Notes: generated from the sequence alone by a model not told the origin. Positions 1 to 6,109 are shown, numbered from the stretch's first letter. The stretch is DNA of 6,786 nucleotides from a bacterium (GCA_030607655.1 JAUWJN010000142.1:1-6786); one strand, 5' to 3'. Translations and numbers: made by a program.

Positions 1-265
1 GATCAATAGCGATGGCGGGGGAGAGGCCGTCAATGTGGTCTACCTGCGGTCGGGTTATCTCACCGAGAAACTGGCGGGCATTCACTGATAGCGACTCAAC
101 GTACCGCCGCTGGCCTTCCGCATATATGGTGTCAAAGGCTAGCGACGACTTGCCCGAGCCGCTCACCCCGCAGAAGACAATCAGCCGCTGCCGGGGCAAT
201 TCCAGCGTCAAGTTCTTAAGGTTATGCTGGCGGGCGCCATATATTCGTATTTGCTTTTCGGACAT
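1..265 (-). CDS. uvrA: UvrA, excinuclease ABC subunit A (N-terminal 88 residues; cut by window edge)
   Basis: UvrA is the DNA-damage-sensing ABC ATPase of nucleotide excision repair; it loads UvrB onto lesions in the cytoplasm. The visible N-terminus carries the family hallmarks: GARQHNLKNL at residues 10-19, the first Walker A GVSGSGKSS at 33-41 (Lys39), the AFDTIYAEGQRRYVESLS stretch at 43-60, ARQFL at 63-67 and GLSPAIAID at 80-88. The residue before ARQFL is Asn where UvrA usually has Tyr, a small departure that leaves open a UvrA paralogue. The gene runs off the window at base 1, so zinc fingers, signature motifs and the second ATPase half are not visible. The start at 265 is the first ATG before the conserved HNL motif, about 31 bases after the predicted transcription start. 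The only SD-like sequence is a weak GGGG. Divergent from the initiator tRNA gene. Confidence 0.93.
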   Translation of the reverse strand, partial: MSEKQIRIYGARQHNLKNLTLELPRQRLIVFCGVSGSGKSSLAFDTIYAEGQRRYVESLSVNARQFLGEITRPQVDHIDGLSPAIAID

Positions 266-303
266 CGCAACCCCGGGCGGGCAAACCAGTAGTGTAACAA
301 ATA

Positions 304-333
304 AGTCTATCACCAACTAGGCAATAGTGTCAA
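304..333 (-). promoter_or_regulatory. Predicted sigma-70-type promoter for uvrA
   Basis: On the minus strand a perfect -35 box TTGACA (328-333) is followed after 18 bases by TAGACT (304-309, 4 of 6 matches to TATAAT). This predicts transcription starting near 297 and a leader of roughly 30 bases to the uvrA ATG. No LexA-type CGAAC-N7-GTTCG box is visible here, so nothing shows SOS control. Confidence 0.6.
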
Positions 334-357
334 TGTTTCCCCGCGTGGCCCCCATAC

Positions 358-386
358 TTTACAAACGCGCTGATATATGTTATAAT
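358..386 (+). promoter_or_regulatory. Strong promoter for initiator tRNA
   Basis: TTTACA (358-363), a 17-base spacer, then a perfect TATAAT (381-386) preceded by TG at 378-379, an extended -10. The expected start is near 392-394, a few bases before the mature tRNA 5' end at 398. The near-consensus match fits a highly expressed stable RNA. Confidence 0.82.
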
Positions 387-397
387 TCACTACATAT

Positions 398-474
398 CGC
401 GGGGTGGAGCAGTTAGGTAGCTCGCAAGGCTCATAACCTTGAGGTCGCGGGTTCGAATCCCGCCCCCGCTACCA
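398..474 (+). tRNA. tRNA-Met (CAT), initiator (fMet), CCA encoded
   Basis: The full cloverleaf can be folded by eye. Acceptor 398-404 pairs with 464-470, D stem 407-410 with 420-423, anticodon stem 425-429 with 437-441 around loop CTCATAA with CAT at 432-434, and T stem 447-451 with 459-463 around TTCGAAT. Discriminator A471 and CCA 472-474 are encoded. Initiator identity is shown by the unpaired first position (C1 against U72) and by the purine-pyrimidine A11-U24 pair in the D stem. The anticodon stem has A-U at pair 29-41 where most bacterial initiators have G-C; only the two G-C pairs next to the loop remain. From memory, plastid initiators share this. Its own promoter lies just upstream and its terminator just downstream, so it is monocistronic. 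Confidence 0.97.
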
Positions 475-483
475 ATGATGGCT

Positions 484-516
484 AGCCGGCTTGCCTGCCA
501 GCGAGCCGGCTTTTTC
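484..516 (+). terminator. Rho-independent terminator of the tRNA gene
   Basis: AGCCGGCTTGC (484-494) pairs with GCGAGCCGGCT (501-511): 11 base pairs including one wobble, with a 6-base loop and TTTTT at 511-515. It starts 10 bases after the tRNA CCA. The 8-base arms are palindromic, so the hairpin is also stable read on the other strand, but the T-run is only on the plus side. Confidence 0.88.
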
Positions 517-641
517 TCTACTGGGGTCAGCCGTGCTCAAGTTCAATACCTCCTGATTCCTAAACTGTTTCCTCAAATGTCTATCAAGCAGGAAGGATTC
601 TTGCCCTCATAAGGTGTATTTATCTGTCAGGTAGAGAGCAA

Positions 642-1580
642 ATGAGCAAGGAGCAGGGCGCGGAGATTTCCACACTACAGCGCTTCACCGGCTGTCTACT
701 GGGCCTGGCCCTGGGGGACTGCTTGGGGGCCTACTGGGAGGGGTATCCCGGCACGGAGCTGGCCGAGGCCTACTATGACGGTCGTTTTGACCCCGTCAAT
801 TTGCGCATGAGCCAATGGACTGATGATACCGCTATGACCATGGCTACGGCCCGGTCCATAGTGGAGTGCGCGGTGGTGGCGGGCCCGGACCTGGCGGCCA
901 AGTATCTGGCCTGGTTTGAGGCCGGCGGCCGGGGTATCGGCCGGGCTACCTACCATTCTATGAAGCGCTTACAAGCCGGGACCTCCTGGAACGAGGCTGG
1001 GCAACAAGGTGAGTATGGCGGCGGCAATGGCGTAGCCATGCGGATCGCTCCGGTGGGACTGCTCCACACCTTTGACCGCGAAGGCCTGGAGGCTGACTGC
1101 CAGACCTGTGCCGTGATTACGCATCGCAACGAAGAAGCCCTGGCGGCGGCGGTAGCCGTGGCCTATGCGGTAATCTGGGCCGCCGCCGGCCAACTGGAGC
1201 TGGAAACTCTGGCGGTACAGCTCGCTTCACTGCTCCCCGCCACCCGCACCGCTGACGAGATTATGAAGGCCGGCGAACTGGTGGAGTCAAGAGTGCCGCC
1301 GCTCCAGGCTTTCCCCCAGCTAGGTCTGGGTGGGACGGCCTTCGAGACTGCGGCTACGGTAACTTATTGCGTTATGTACTGGTCTGATGATCCGGTCACC
1401 GCCCTGGTCTCAGCCGTCGTCAACGGGGGCGATAGCGATACGCGCGCGGCTATCGTGGGGGCCATCTGCGGCGCTTACTGGGGCGAGCAAGTCTGGCCGG
1501 AGCGCTGGCTATCCCAGTTGCCCGGGGCCGACGGTATCCGCCAGCTCGCCACCCAACTCTACGAAGTAGTCACCAAGTGA
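642..1580 (+). CDS. ADP-ribosylglycohydrolase family protein (DraG/ARH-like)
   Basis: Predicted cytoplasmic, Mg-dependent hydrolase that removes ADP-ribose from modified proteins or other targets, or cleaves related ADP-ribose compounds. The 312-residue length is typical of the DraG/ARH family. The order of motifs is complete: GCLLGLALGDCLGA at 17-30, the metal-binding WTDDT at 59-63, GGGNGVAMR at 126-134, THRNEEA at 160-166, and NGGDSDTRAAIVGAICGAYWG at 261-281 with the second metal-binding Asp pair at 264 and 266. Known family members need these Asp/Thr residues for the binuclear metal centre, so the enzyme should be active. The ATG at 642 has only a weak ribosome site (AGG at 629-631 or GAGAG at 634-638), and I see no convincing promoter between 517 and 641. 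No ADP-ribosyltransferase, macrodomain or nitrogenase gene is adjacent, so the substrate cannot be deduced. Converges with the next gene, 36 bases apart. Confidence 0.92.
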   Translation: MSKEQGAEISTLQRFTGCLLGLALGDCLGAYWEGYPGTELAEAYYDGRFDPVNLRMSQWTDDTAMTMATARSIVECAVVAGPDLAAKYLAWFEAGGRGIGRATYHSMKRLQAGTSWNEAGQQGEYGGGNGVAMRIAPVGLLHTFDREGLEADCQTCAVITHRNEEALAAAVAVAYAVIWAAAGQLELETLAVQLASLLPATRTADEIMKAGELVESRVPPLQAFPQLGLGGTAFETAATVTYCVMYWSDDPVTALVSAVVNGGDSDTRAAIVGAICGAYWGEQVWPERWLSQLPGADGIRQLATQLYEVVTK

Positions 1581-1616
1581 CCTCATCCCACGCCGCTCCG
1601 TAAAGTCCAGACCGGC

Positions 1617-2153
1617 CTAACCTACCTCTAGGCGTGTAGCGAAGTCCTCATCGGCTATTACCCGCAATATATGCCCAAAGTAGACCCGATGAAAGTCGCC
1701 GCCGGCGTAGAATTCGTCAATGATCTCCGGCGCGAAATTCTCCGGAACAACATCGGTGTGCTGCACTACCTTGCACTCGTAGACCAGCCCGCATTCGTCA
1801 ATATAGGGAGAGTCCACCGTGGCCGACTCGCCCGCTGTAAAGCCCCGCTCGGCGAACTTATCGTAGTCCCGGCCCGATACTGTCCCACAAAACTCCACAT
1901 CCCTCGCCATCGGCGGGTAAGGCACATTGACCGTAAAATCGCCGGTGGCCTCAATACATTCAAAGGTGTAGCGCGAGAAGCGCACTAATACCACGAACAT
2001 CGGCCGGCCCCAAACGACGCCTACCGTCCCCCAGCCGATAGCCATAGCATTAGGCTTGTCATTGGCATCCTGGGAGGCCAACAGCAATCCCTTCCCCACC
2101 GCGGCCATAACCTGCTGAACATACTCATCATAGCCAACTTCTATCTTGGTCAT
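1617..2153 (-). CDS. Flavin reductase-like FMN-binding split-barrel protein
   Basis: A 178-residue protein of the flavin-reductase-like (DIM6/NTAB type) split-barrel family, which binds FMN and often passes electrons from NAD(P)H to flavin for a partner oxygenase or other acceptor. Visible features are KPNAMAIGWGTVG at 33-45, VRFSRYT at 57-63 (the usual FMN phosphate-contact region), FTVNVP at 73-78 and FCGTVSGRDYDKF at 88-100. The ATG at 2153 is supported by AAAGGAG at 2160-2166, six bases upstream. It lies 48 bases downstream of the small membrane-anchored gene on the same strand and may be co-transcribed with it. The redox partner cannot be named: no oxygenase or rubredoxin gene is adjacent. 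Family assignment is firm; exact reaction is not. Confidence 0.86.
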   Translation of the reverse strand: MTKIEVGYDEYVQQVMAAVGKGLLLASQDANDKPNAMAIGWGTVGVVWGRPMFVVLVRFSRYTFECIEATGDFTVNVPYPPMARDVEFCGTVSGRDYDKFAERGFTAGESATVDSPYIDECGLVYECKVVQHTDVVPENFAPEIIDEFYAGGDFHRVYFGHILRVIADEDFATRLEVG

Positions 2154-2201
2154 CGCAATCTCCTTTCTCTATCTGACCTGCCTGGTTAATCCTGGCGGTG
2201 C

Positions 2202-2489
2202 CTACCAGGCTCGCTTGTGTTCTATTGTCCCGTCTGCCCGAATTAGCACAAGCTGCTTTACCTCGGTCTTAGCGCGGCGCAGGCGGTCAGGCTCAAAGGG
2301 GTCCGGTTCGTATTCAGTCTCCGATTGGTAGGCAATAACCGCTACCACCGGGTTGCTTACGGCGGGCGCGGCGGCCGGACCATCGTCGCCCCCGTTCTCG
2401 TCCTGAGCGAATATCGTCACACCCAACCCCGCGCCTATCAGCCCAATGAGCACCACTACTGCCAGCATCAACGGCCATCTGCGGGTCAT
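2202..2489 (-). CDS. Small membrane-anchored protein of unknown function
   Basis: I do not recognise a family. From the preferred start the product has 95 residues: a short basic N-terminus (MTRRW), one hydrophobic segment at about 5-27 rich in Leu, Val and Gly, then an acidic Gly/Asp/Ala/Pro linker and a soluble tail of about 50 residues. The tail holds YQSETEYEPDPFEPDRLRRAKTEVKQLVLIRADGTIEH and should lie outside the membrane. There is no lipobox cysteine, so it is a signal anchor or a cleaved secreted protein (an AQ site follows the hydrophobic core). GGGAGG at 2497-2502 lies 7 bases from this ATG but only 1 base from an ATG two codons earlier (2495), so the later start is chosen. It precedes the flavin-reductase gene by 48 bases on the same strand; a functional link is possible but unproven. 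Confidence 0.7.
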   Translation of the reverse strand: MTRRWPLMLAVVVLIGLIGAGLGVTIFAQDENGGDDGPAAAPAVSNPVVAVIAYQSETEYEPDPFEPDRLRRAKTEVKQLVLIRADGTIEHKRAW

Positions 2490-2496
2490 AATCATA

Positions 2497-2502
2497 CCTC
2501 CC
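2497..2502 (-). promoter_or_regulatory. Ribosome binding site fixing the small-protein start
   Basis: GGGAGG on the minus strand is separated by 7 bases from ATG 2489 and by a single base from ATG 2495 (sequence ATGATTATG). The normal 5-9 base spacing selects the second ATG. Confidence 0.65.
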
Positions 2503-2547
2503 AGTAATCAGGTTCTGTCTCCGTATGGCAGCAAGGTCTCTGCCGCT

Positions 2548-2576
2548 ACTTAATCTGACACATTCATCTTCGTCAA
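2548..2576 (-). promoter_or_regulatory. Possible promoter for the small protein/flavin reductase pair
   Basis: On the minus strand TTGACG (2571-2576) is followed after 17 bases by TTAAGT (2548-2553). The -35 is good (5 of 6) but the -10 is poor (3 of 6). It lies 59 bases upstream of the small-protein ATG in the divergent 185-base gap shared with the LysE gene. Weak call; I see no clear plus-strand promoter in this gap. Confidence 0.3.
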
Positions 2577-2674
2577 AGTTCCTGCCCGTGGTTCACAAGG
2601 CCAGGAAGGAGTCGCGCCCCGATAGCGCGAAAGTCACTGTGCGTTGAGACTGTAAACCAGCAGGGACTACCACC

Positions 2675-3331
2675 TTGAGATTTCTCCGTATCGCCGCAGT
2701 TGCCTTCATAACCGGTCTGTCCGGGGCCATGATGCCCGGGCCGCTGCTGGCACTGGTCATCGGCCAGACCGCGGCCCAGGGCTTTGTCGCCGTGCCCGGG
2801 CTGATGCTCGGCCACGCGCTGCTGGAATTGATTACCGTCGGGTTTATTATCGCTGGCCTGCAGGTGGTTTTGCAGCGGCGGGCAGTACGGGGCGCGATAG
2901 GTCTGGGGGGCGGGGCCGCGCTGGCCTGGATGGGCGTGGATATGATTCGGCAGGCCTCAGGATTGGCCCTGGACCTGAGCGCTTCACAGGCGGCCTTTGG
3001 CTGGTGGAAATTGGTAATCGCGGGAGCCGCGGTATGCGCGGCTAATCCCTATTTCATCGGCTGGTGGGCGACTATCGGGGCCGGTGGCCTGGCTCATCTG
3101 GCACCCGAAACCCCCGGGGAATACCTCACCTTCTACCTGGCCCACGAACTGTCCGACTTTGCCTGGTATTCGGTGGTGGGGCTGGTCATTATCAGCAGCA
3201 AGCTACTGCTCCAACCCGCAGTGTACAGTATCCTGGTGCTAGCCTGCGGGGTAATTATCGTAGCCCTGGCGGCGTGGTTCATCTACACCGGCTCACGCTT
3301 CGTCTTCAGTAAGCATAGCGCCTCCGAGTAG
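2675..3331 (+). CDS. LysE/RhtB-type membrane exporter (TTG start)
   Basis: Predicted inner-membrane exporter of the LysE superfamily, whose members expel amino acids or other small solutes. The 218 residues and about six hydrophobic segments (roughly 5-30, 38-63, 74-96, 110-140, 162-180 and 184-206) fit the family. The signature GAMMPGP with following hydrophobics is at 17-29, and ANPYFIGWW at 123-131 matches the conserved NP-containing helix in the middle of the protein. The TTG at 2675 is chosen because AGGGA (2662-2666) lies 8 bases upstream, the frame is closed by TGA at 2645, and the first internal ATG would remove half of helix one. The substrate cannot be inferred. Converges on the methyltransferase gene, 65 bases apart. 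Confidence 0.85.
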   Translation: MRFLRIAAVAFITGLSGAMMPGPLLALVIGQTAAQGFVAVPGLMLGHALLELITVGFIIAGLQVVLQRRAVRGAIGLGGGAALAWMGVDMIRQASGLALDLSASQAAFGWWKLVIAGAAVCAANPYFIGWWATIGAGGLAHLAPETPGEYLTFYLAHELSDFAWYSVVGLVIISSKLLLQPAVYSILVLACGVIIVALAAWFIYTGSRFVFSKHSASE

Positions 3332-3345
3332 CGAGGCCGCCTTAC
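3309..3345. other. Possible two-part hairpin at the end of the exporter gene
   Basis: GTAAG (3309-3313) is complementary to CTTAC (3341-3345), and inside it GCCTC (3320-3324) is complementary to GAGGC (3333-3337) around an 8-base loop. The structure spans the LysE stop codon and lies between two convergent genes, a normal place for a bidirectional terminator. It lacks a T-run on either side, so termination is only a possibility. Confidence 0.28.
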
Positions 3346-3351
3346 AGACAC

Positions 3352-3365
3352 TCCCGGCAACGACC
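3352..3365 (+). repeat. Left 14-bp direct repeat bounding the R-M cassette
   Basis: TCCCGGCAACGACC is identical to 6140-6153, in the same orientation. Read on the minus strand it is GGTCGTTGCCGGGA, which in the right copy is the 3' end of a 5S rRNA-like sequence. Here the neighbouring bases on both sides are not 5S-like, so this is a bare 14-base copy. It lies 31 bases beyond the methyltransferase stop. It could be a recombination (att-like) end or a scar. Confidence 0.72.
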
Positions 3366-3396
3366 GAGGAATTAGACTTCGTGGCGGGAAAGAGCG

Positions 3397-5055
3397 TCAG
3401 AGTTTGGTGATTACCTCCACCGTGCGCCCAGGGTTTTGTATAGGATAATTCGGGGCCAGTTTTTCAATTCGGCCTAAGAGTTTGCGAAGGAGAGCTAGCG
3501 CCTCGGGAGATAGCGATCCTACCAACGAACTAAACAGATTCAGATCAAATAATGACGCAACTTCTTCCTTAGTTTTCTTTGCGGCAACATGTTCTGTGAT
3601 CTTGTCCTGGAGCTCCTGTAGGGCTTTGTGGTCGGTTATCAAGTCCTTCAAGTATTCCTCCGAGACTTGCGGCAATAGAGTCCTTTGCTCCTCGTTCTCC
3701 CACCGGATACGAGGCTCTCGGCTGATCAGGACAAACACCGACGGAGTTATCGATTCATACGTTGACCATTCTGACTGCAGAAGCTTCTCCACATATTGTT
3801 CTTTTCCCGTCAGGTTTTGCCAATAGCTACGAAGGGTTTCCACAAGTCCCATAGCCGTGGCATAACGTAGTGCATAAGTCTGGTGCTCACGATTTGGATA
3901 TGCCTCGGTAAGGATGTGCTCTATTTCAGTACCGAAGTCCTCTCGGTTAGCTAGCTCAGCGAACGCCTTCCAAGCGCCGAGCTTGTTTTCCCTGATTTCT
4001 TGCCCCGCCACGCCATCAGGGAACACGCGGTTGATTAGGGTTTGAGTCGTAGAGATACACTCACTAAGTTCCGGCGCGAACAGAATCCTTTCAAACCGGT
4101 CCTTAATGTCCAATACACGCAACTCTTGGTCCTCTCTGTCGAACGCGTTCTTTATGATCAAAGATGCCAAAGTGTTTAATTCGCCGCGCTGTTGGTAACC
4201 CAGGCGCTTATCCGCGTCCCGCACATACTCTTCGGACAGCTCGAAGGACAGCCAATCGCGGTCAAGTGAATGTGCTACCTTGGCGACAGTGCCACTACCA
4301 GCGAATGGGTCCAAGACCAAGTCGCCCGTCTGAGAGCAAGCTCTAATAATCCTCTCCGAAAGCGCCTCTGGGAAAACGGCGATATGGCTTGACTGGCGCG
4401 TACTCCCGTGTGCCACACGGTTGATAGCCCATACGTTACCTGGATTCCTCCCCCAAAAGTTGTTCCTCGGATCCATCTCCTTTATGACTGTGCGAACTGG
4501 GTCCAGTTGGAAAAAGGGCCCGCCGCTGGCACTTGGTTTCCAGTACCACAGAATTGTTTCATGGCAGTTGGTGAACTTTCGCGTAAAAGCCATGCTGCCA
4601 AAATAATTCCAAATGATTCTATCCCATAGGCGGAAACCCGCCGATTCAAAAAAGGGCGCCGTAACAGTATCGATTGTCTCAATTCCGCCGTCATCTACTT
4701 GCGTATAGCCCGTTTGCCAGAAAACAGAGCTTCCTGGCTTAACTACTCTCCCCAGCTCATTAACAACCTCGTTCAAAAAGACCTTATAGTCAGCCAATGA
4801 CCTTCTATCGGACGCACCGCGGTAGGGTCTATCAATGTTGTACGGGGGGGAAGTATGCACCAAGTCGACAGAGTCATCCGGCAATTCGTTTAGCGCATGC
4901 AGACAATCTGCGCAGACCAAGCGGTTTGTCATTTCTGCAATGTTATTCTGGCTTGTTCCAATATATGACCGCTGGGAATGGGGCACAGTTTGCAAGCACT
5001 CCAGCGGGTCTCTATTCGACCCCGACAAGACAGAGAGAGCGATGTCACTAAGCAT
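3397..5055 (-). CDS. Beta-class DNA methyltransferase (N4-cytosine or N6-adenine) with long C-terminal extension
   Basis: Predicted to methylate an exocyclic amino group of cytosine or adenine at a specific site using S-adenosylmethionine, as the protective half of an R-M pair. In the 552-residue form, the catalytic motif IV TSPPYN is at 68-73 and the SAM-binding motif I DPFAGSGT at 249-256, preceded by FPEALSERII at 228-237; catalytic before SAM motif is the beta-class order. The methyltransferase core ends near 290. The remaining 260 residues, with a charged helical stretch near 467-489, match nothing I recognise. The start at 5055 is chosen because AAGAGG (5063-5068) is 7 bases upstream; two upstream ATGs (5061 and 5103) exist but lie too close to this site or deep inside the upstream gene. 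It overlaps the nuclease gene by 8 bases, suggesting translational coupling. One 60-base line (3541) counts to only 38% GC, unlike the flanking genes. The motif does not settle cytosine versus adenine. Confidence 0.92.
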   Translation of the reverse strand: MLSDIALSVLSGSNRDPLECLQTVPHSQRSYIGTSQNNIAEMTNRLVCADCLHALNELPDDSVDLVHTSPPYNIDRPYRGASDRRSLADYKVFLNEVVNELGRVVKPGSSVFWQTGYTQVDDGGIETIDTVTAPFFESAGFRLWDRIIWNYFGSMAFTRKFTNCHETILWYWKPSASGGPFFQLDPVRTVIKEMDPRNNFWGRNPGNVWAINRVAHGSTRQSSHIAVFPEALSERIIRACSQTGDLVLDPFAGSGTVAKVAHSLDRDWLSFELSEEYVRDADKRLGYQQRGELNTLASLIIKNAFDREDQELRVLDIKDRFERILFAPELSECISTTQTLINRVFPDGVAGQEIRENKLGAWKAFAELANREDFGTEIEHILTEAYPNREHQTYALRYATAMGLVETLRSYWQNLTGKEQYVEKLLQSEWSTYESITPSVFVLISREPRIRWENEEQRTLLPQVSEEYLKDLITDHKALQELQDKITEHVAAKKTKEEVASLFDLNLFSSLVGSLSPEALALLRKLLGRIEKLAPNYPIQNPGRTVEVITKL

Positions 5056-6067
5056 TGACATACCTCTTGTCGCGAAGGAATCTAGCGGTAAGAGGAAACA
5101 CACGTTTCAGAGTGGAGATGGCCCCGCCCCCACCCTGTGTGTAGCCTCCGCAGCTTTCTGGCAGAATAGTCCTAAGTGTAGAGAACCGGAACTGCAGCTC
5201 TTCATTTCGAAAAGTCGCGTTAGCATCGAGGAAATCTATCCACCTGTCCTGGAGGTCATGGCTTTGGATTTCTAGCAAGTCGTGTTCTCCTACGGGCTGC
5301 GAAAGGATAAACCCTAACAAGTCTCTGTTGGAGGCTTCGAGAAGGAAGACACAGGTGCCATAGTACGTCTGCTTGACATGGCCCTGGAGATTATGCTTCC
5401 CATCGTAGCGGGCGACAACTTCTTGACCGAGTCCGAACTCTTGCTGGTGTTCACGCAGGTATCCGATGAACTCGTCGATCAACGGTAGTACTTGGGGCTG
5501 TGTGGTGGGCTTTGGGCCGACGAGCTCGTCGAGGAGGAACACAGCGGCTTCCATGTCCTCGTCTGCGCCCTCTCCCTTTTCACGAGCGCCTTGAACAACG
5601 TCTTTAGTCAGCTCTACGAAATCTCTCAGCTTCTGAAGCGGCATGGGGTGAATCTTCCTTCGCAGGTGGCTGACAACCCCCTCAAGGGCCCTTATATCAT
5701 CCTCGCTATCGAGCTCCCCCAGTACCTCGATCTGCTGCCTAAAGGCCGCGACACTTAAATTGGGACTCCCTATCCACGCCCAGCTTCTGTCTACAATATA
5801 GATTTTCGCGTGAAGACGGGGATTCACTCGAAGCACGAAGTTATTCTCCCCGATTGTGTGTGCGAATCTTAGAAGGGCTTCGGGGTTTCCACTTCCGGCA
5901 GCCCAATCGTAGGGGTTAAGCCTGGTCCAGAATTCCAGTGTTCCCCCATCTGCAGGGCATATCCAGCTTAAGGCTTTATCAGAGAAGAATGGAGCAGAGA
6001 CCAGGACCTCGCTAGCCTGCCTGCACCGGTCTTGCAAAATCGTTTCGTCGGGCTCCCTGAATCGCAT
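5048..6067 (-). CDS. PLD-fold (HKD) nuclease, predicted restriction endonuclease
   Basis: Predicted metal-independent phosphodiesterase acting on DNA. From the preferred start the product has 339 residues. It has one complete HKD motif: H86-x-K88, D93, then G100-S101-x-N103, followed by E114. These spacings match those I recall for the bacterial nuclease Nuc (H94, K96, N111, E122). Single-motif enzymes of this type work as dimers. The N-terminal half (to about 140) is the nuclease; about 190-339 follows a Pro/Thr linker (GPKPTTQPQ) and could be the DNA-recognition part. Length and layout resemble the Type IIS enzyme BfiI; NgoFVII is another PLD-like restriction enzyme. ATG 6067 has AAAGG five bases upstream; a TTG at 6085 would add six residues but has no ribosome site. 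It is the first gene of the cassette, overlapping the methyltransferase gene. Restriction activity is inferred from this context; target site unknown. Confidence 0.85.
   Translation of the reverse strand: MRFREPDETILQDRCRQASEVLVSAPFFSDKALSWICPADGGTLEFWTRLNPYDWAAGSGNPEALLRFAHTIGENNFVLRVNPRLHAKIYIVDRSWAWIGSPNLSVAAFRQQIEVLGELDSEDDIRALEGVVSHLRRKIHPMPLQKLRDFVELTKDVVQGAREKGEGADEDMEAAVFLLDELVGPKPTTQPQVLPLIDEFIGYLREHQQEFGLGQEVVARYDGKHNLQGHVKQTYYGTCVFLLEASNRDLLGFILSQPVGEHDLLEIQSHDLQDRWIDFLDANATFRNEELQFRFSTLRTILPESCGGYTQGGGGAISTLKRVFPLTARFLRDKRYVNA
5063..5068 (-). promoter_or_regulatory. Ribosome binding site fixing the methyltransferase start
   Basis: AAGAGG on the minus strand lies 7 bases from ATG 5055 and 1 base from ATG 5061 (sequence ATGTCAATG). 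It sits inside the end of the nuclease gene, whose TAG stop (5048-5050) falls within the first three codons of the methyltransferase gene. Confidence 0.6.
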
Positions 6068-6072
6068 TTCGA

Positions 6073-6077
6073 CCTTT
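6073..6077 (-). promoter_or_regulatory. Ribosome binding site fixing the nuclease start
   Basis: AAAGG on the minus strand, five bases upstream of ATG 6067. No comparable site precedes the alternative TTG at 6085. Confidence 0.6.
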
Positions 6078-6089
6078 GCCCCCAAGGCG

Positions 6090-6109
6090 TAATTAGCACA
6101 TACTAATTA
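6090..6109. promoter_or_regulatory. Operator-like inverted repeat over the R-M promoter
   Basis: TAATTAG (6090-6096) and CTAATTA (6103-6109) form a perfect 7-bp inverted repeat with a 6-base centre. It overlaps the -10 box (6106-6111) and the predicted transcription start near 6099, where a bound protein would block RNA polymerase. R-M operons are often repressed this way by a C protein or by the methyltransferase itself; no C-protein gene is visible here. A chance AT-rich palindrome is the alternative. Confidence 0.5.

Noticed and set aside
12..320. Plus-strand open frame of 102 codons
   Set aside because: It is antisense to the clearly conserved uvrA N-terminus and crosses its promoter; composition shadow only.
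585..612. AGGAAGG followed by TTG near 600, suggesting a small gene or an earlier start
   Set aside because: The frame closes at once (TTG CCC TCA TAA).
696..1193. Two minus-strand open frames within the glycohydrolase gene
   Set aside because: Low-complexity Gly/His/Arg-rich translations opposite a well-conserved gene; no ribosome sites or domains.
2180..2210. Inverted repeat GCCTGGT/ACCAGGC with a 17-base loop at the end of the small-protein gene
   Set aside because: Seven pairs with a long loop and no T-run; it could fold between the two minus-strand genes but is too weak to call a terminator or attenuator.
5056..5103. ATG at 5103 as the methyltransferase start
   Set aside because: It would overlap the nuclease gene by 56 bases, and the good ribosome site lies just before 5055.
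4164..5275. Several plus-strand open frames opposite the methyltransferase and nuclease
   Set aside because: They oppose conserved catalytic motifs on the other strand and have no recognisable domains.
3397..6067. DISARM-type defence system, which also pairs a PLD protein with a DNA methyltransferase
   Set aside because: DISARM needs the helicase DrmA and the DUF1998 protein DrmB; neither is present and the flanking repeats leave no room for them.
6068..6085. TTG start for the nuclease at 6085
   Set aside because: No Shine-Dalgarno site precedes it, while AAAGG is well placed before ATG 6067; it remains possible.
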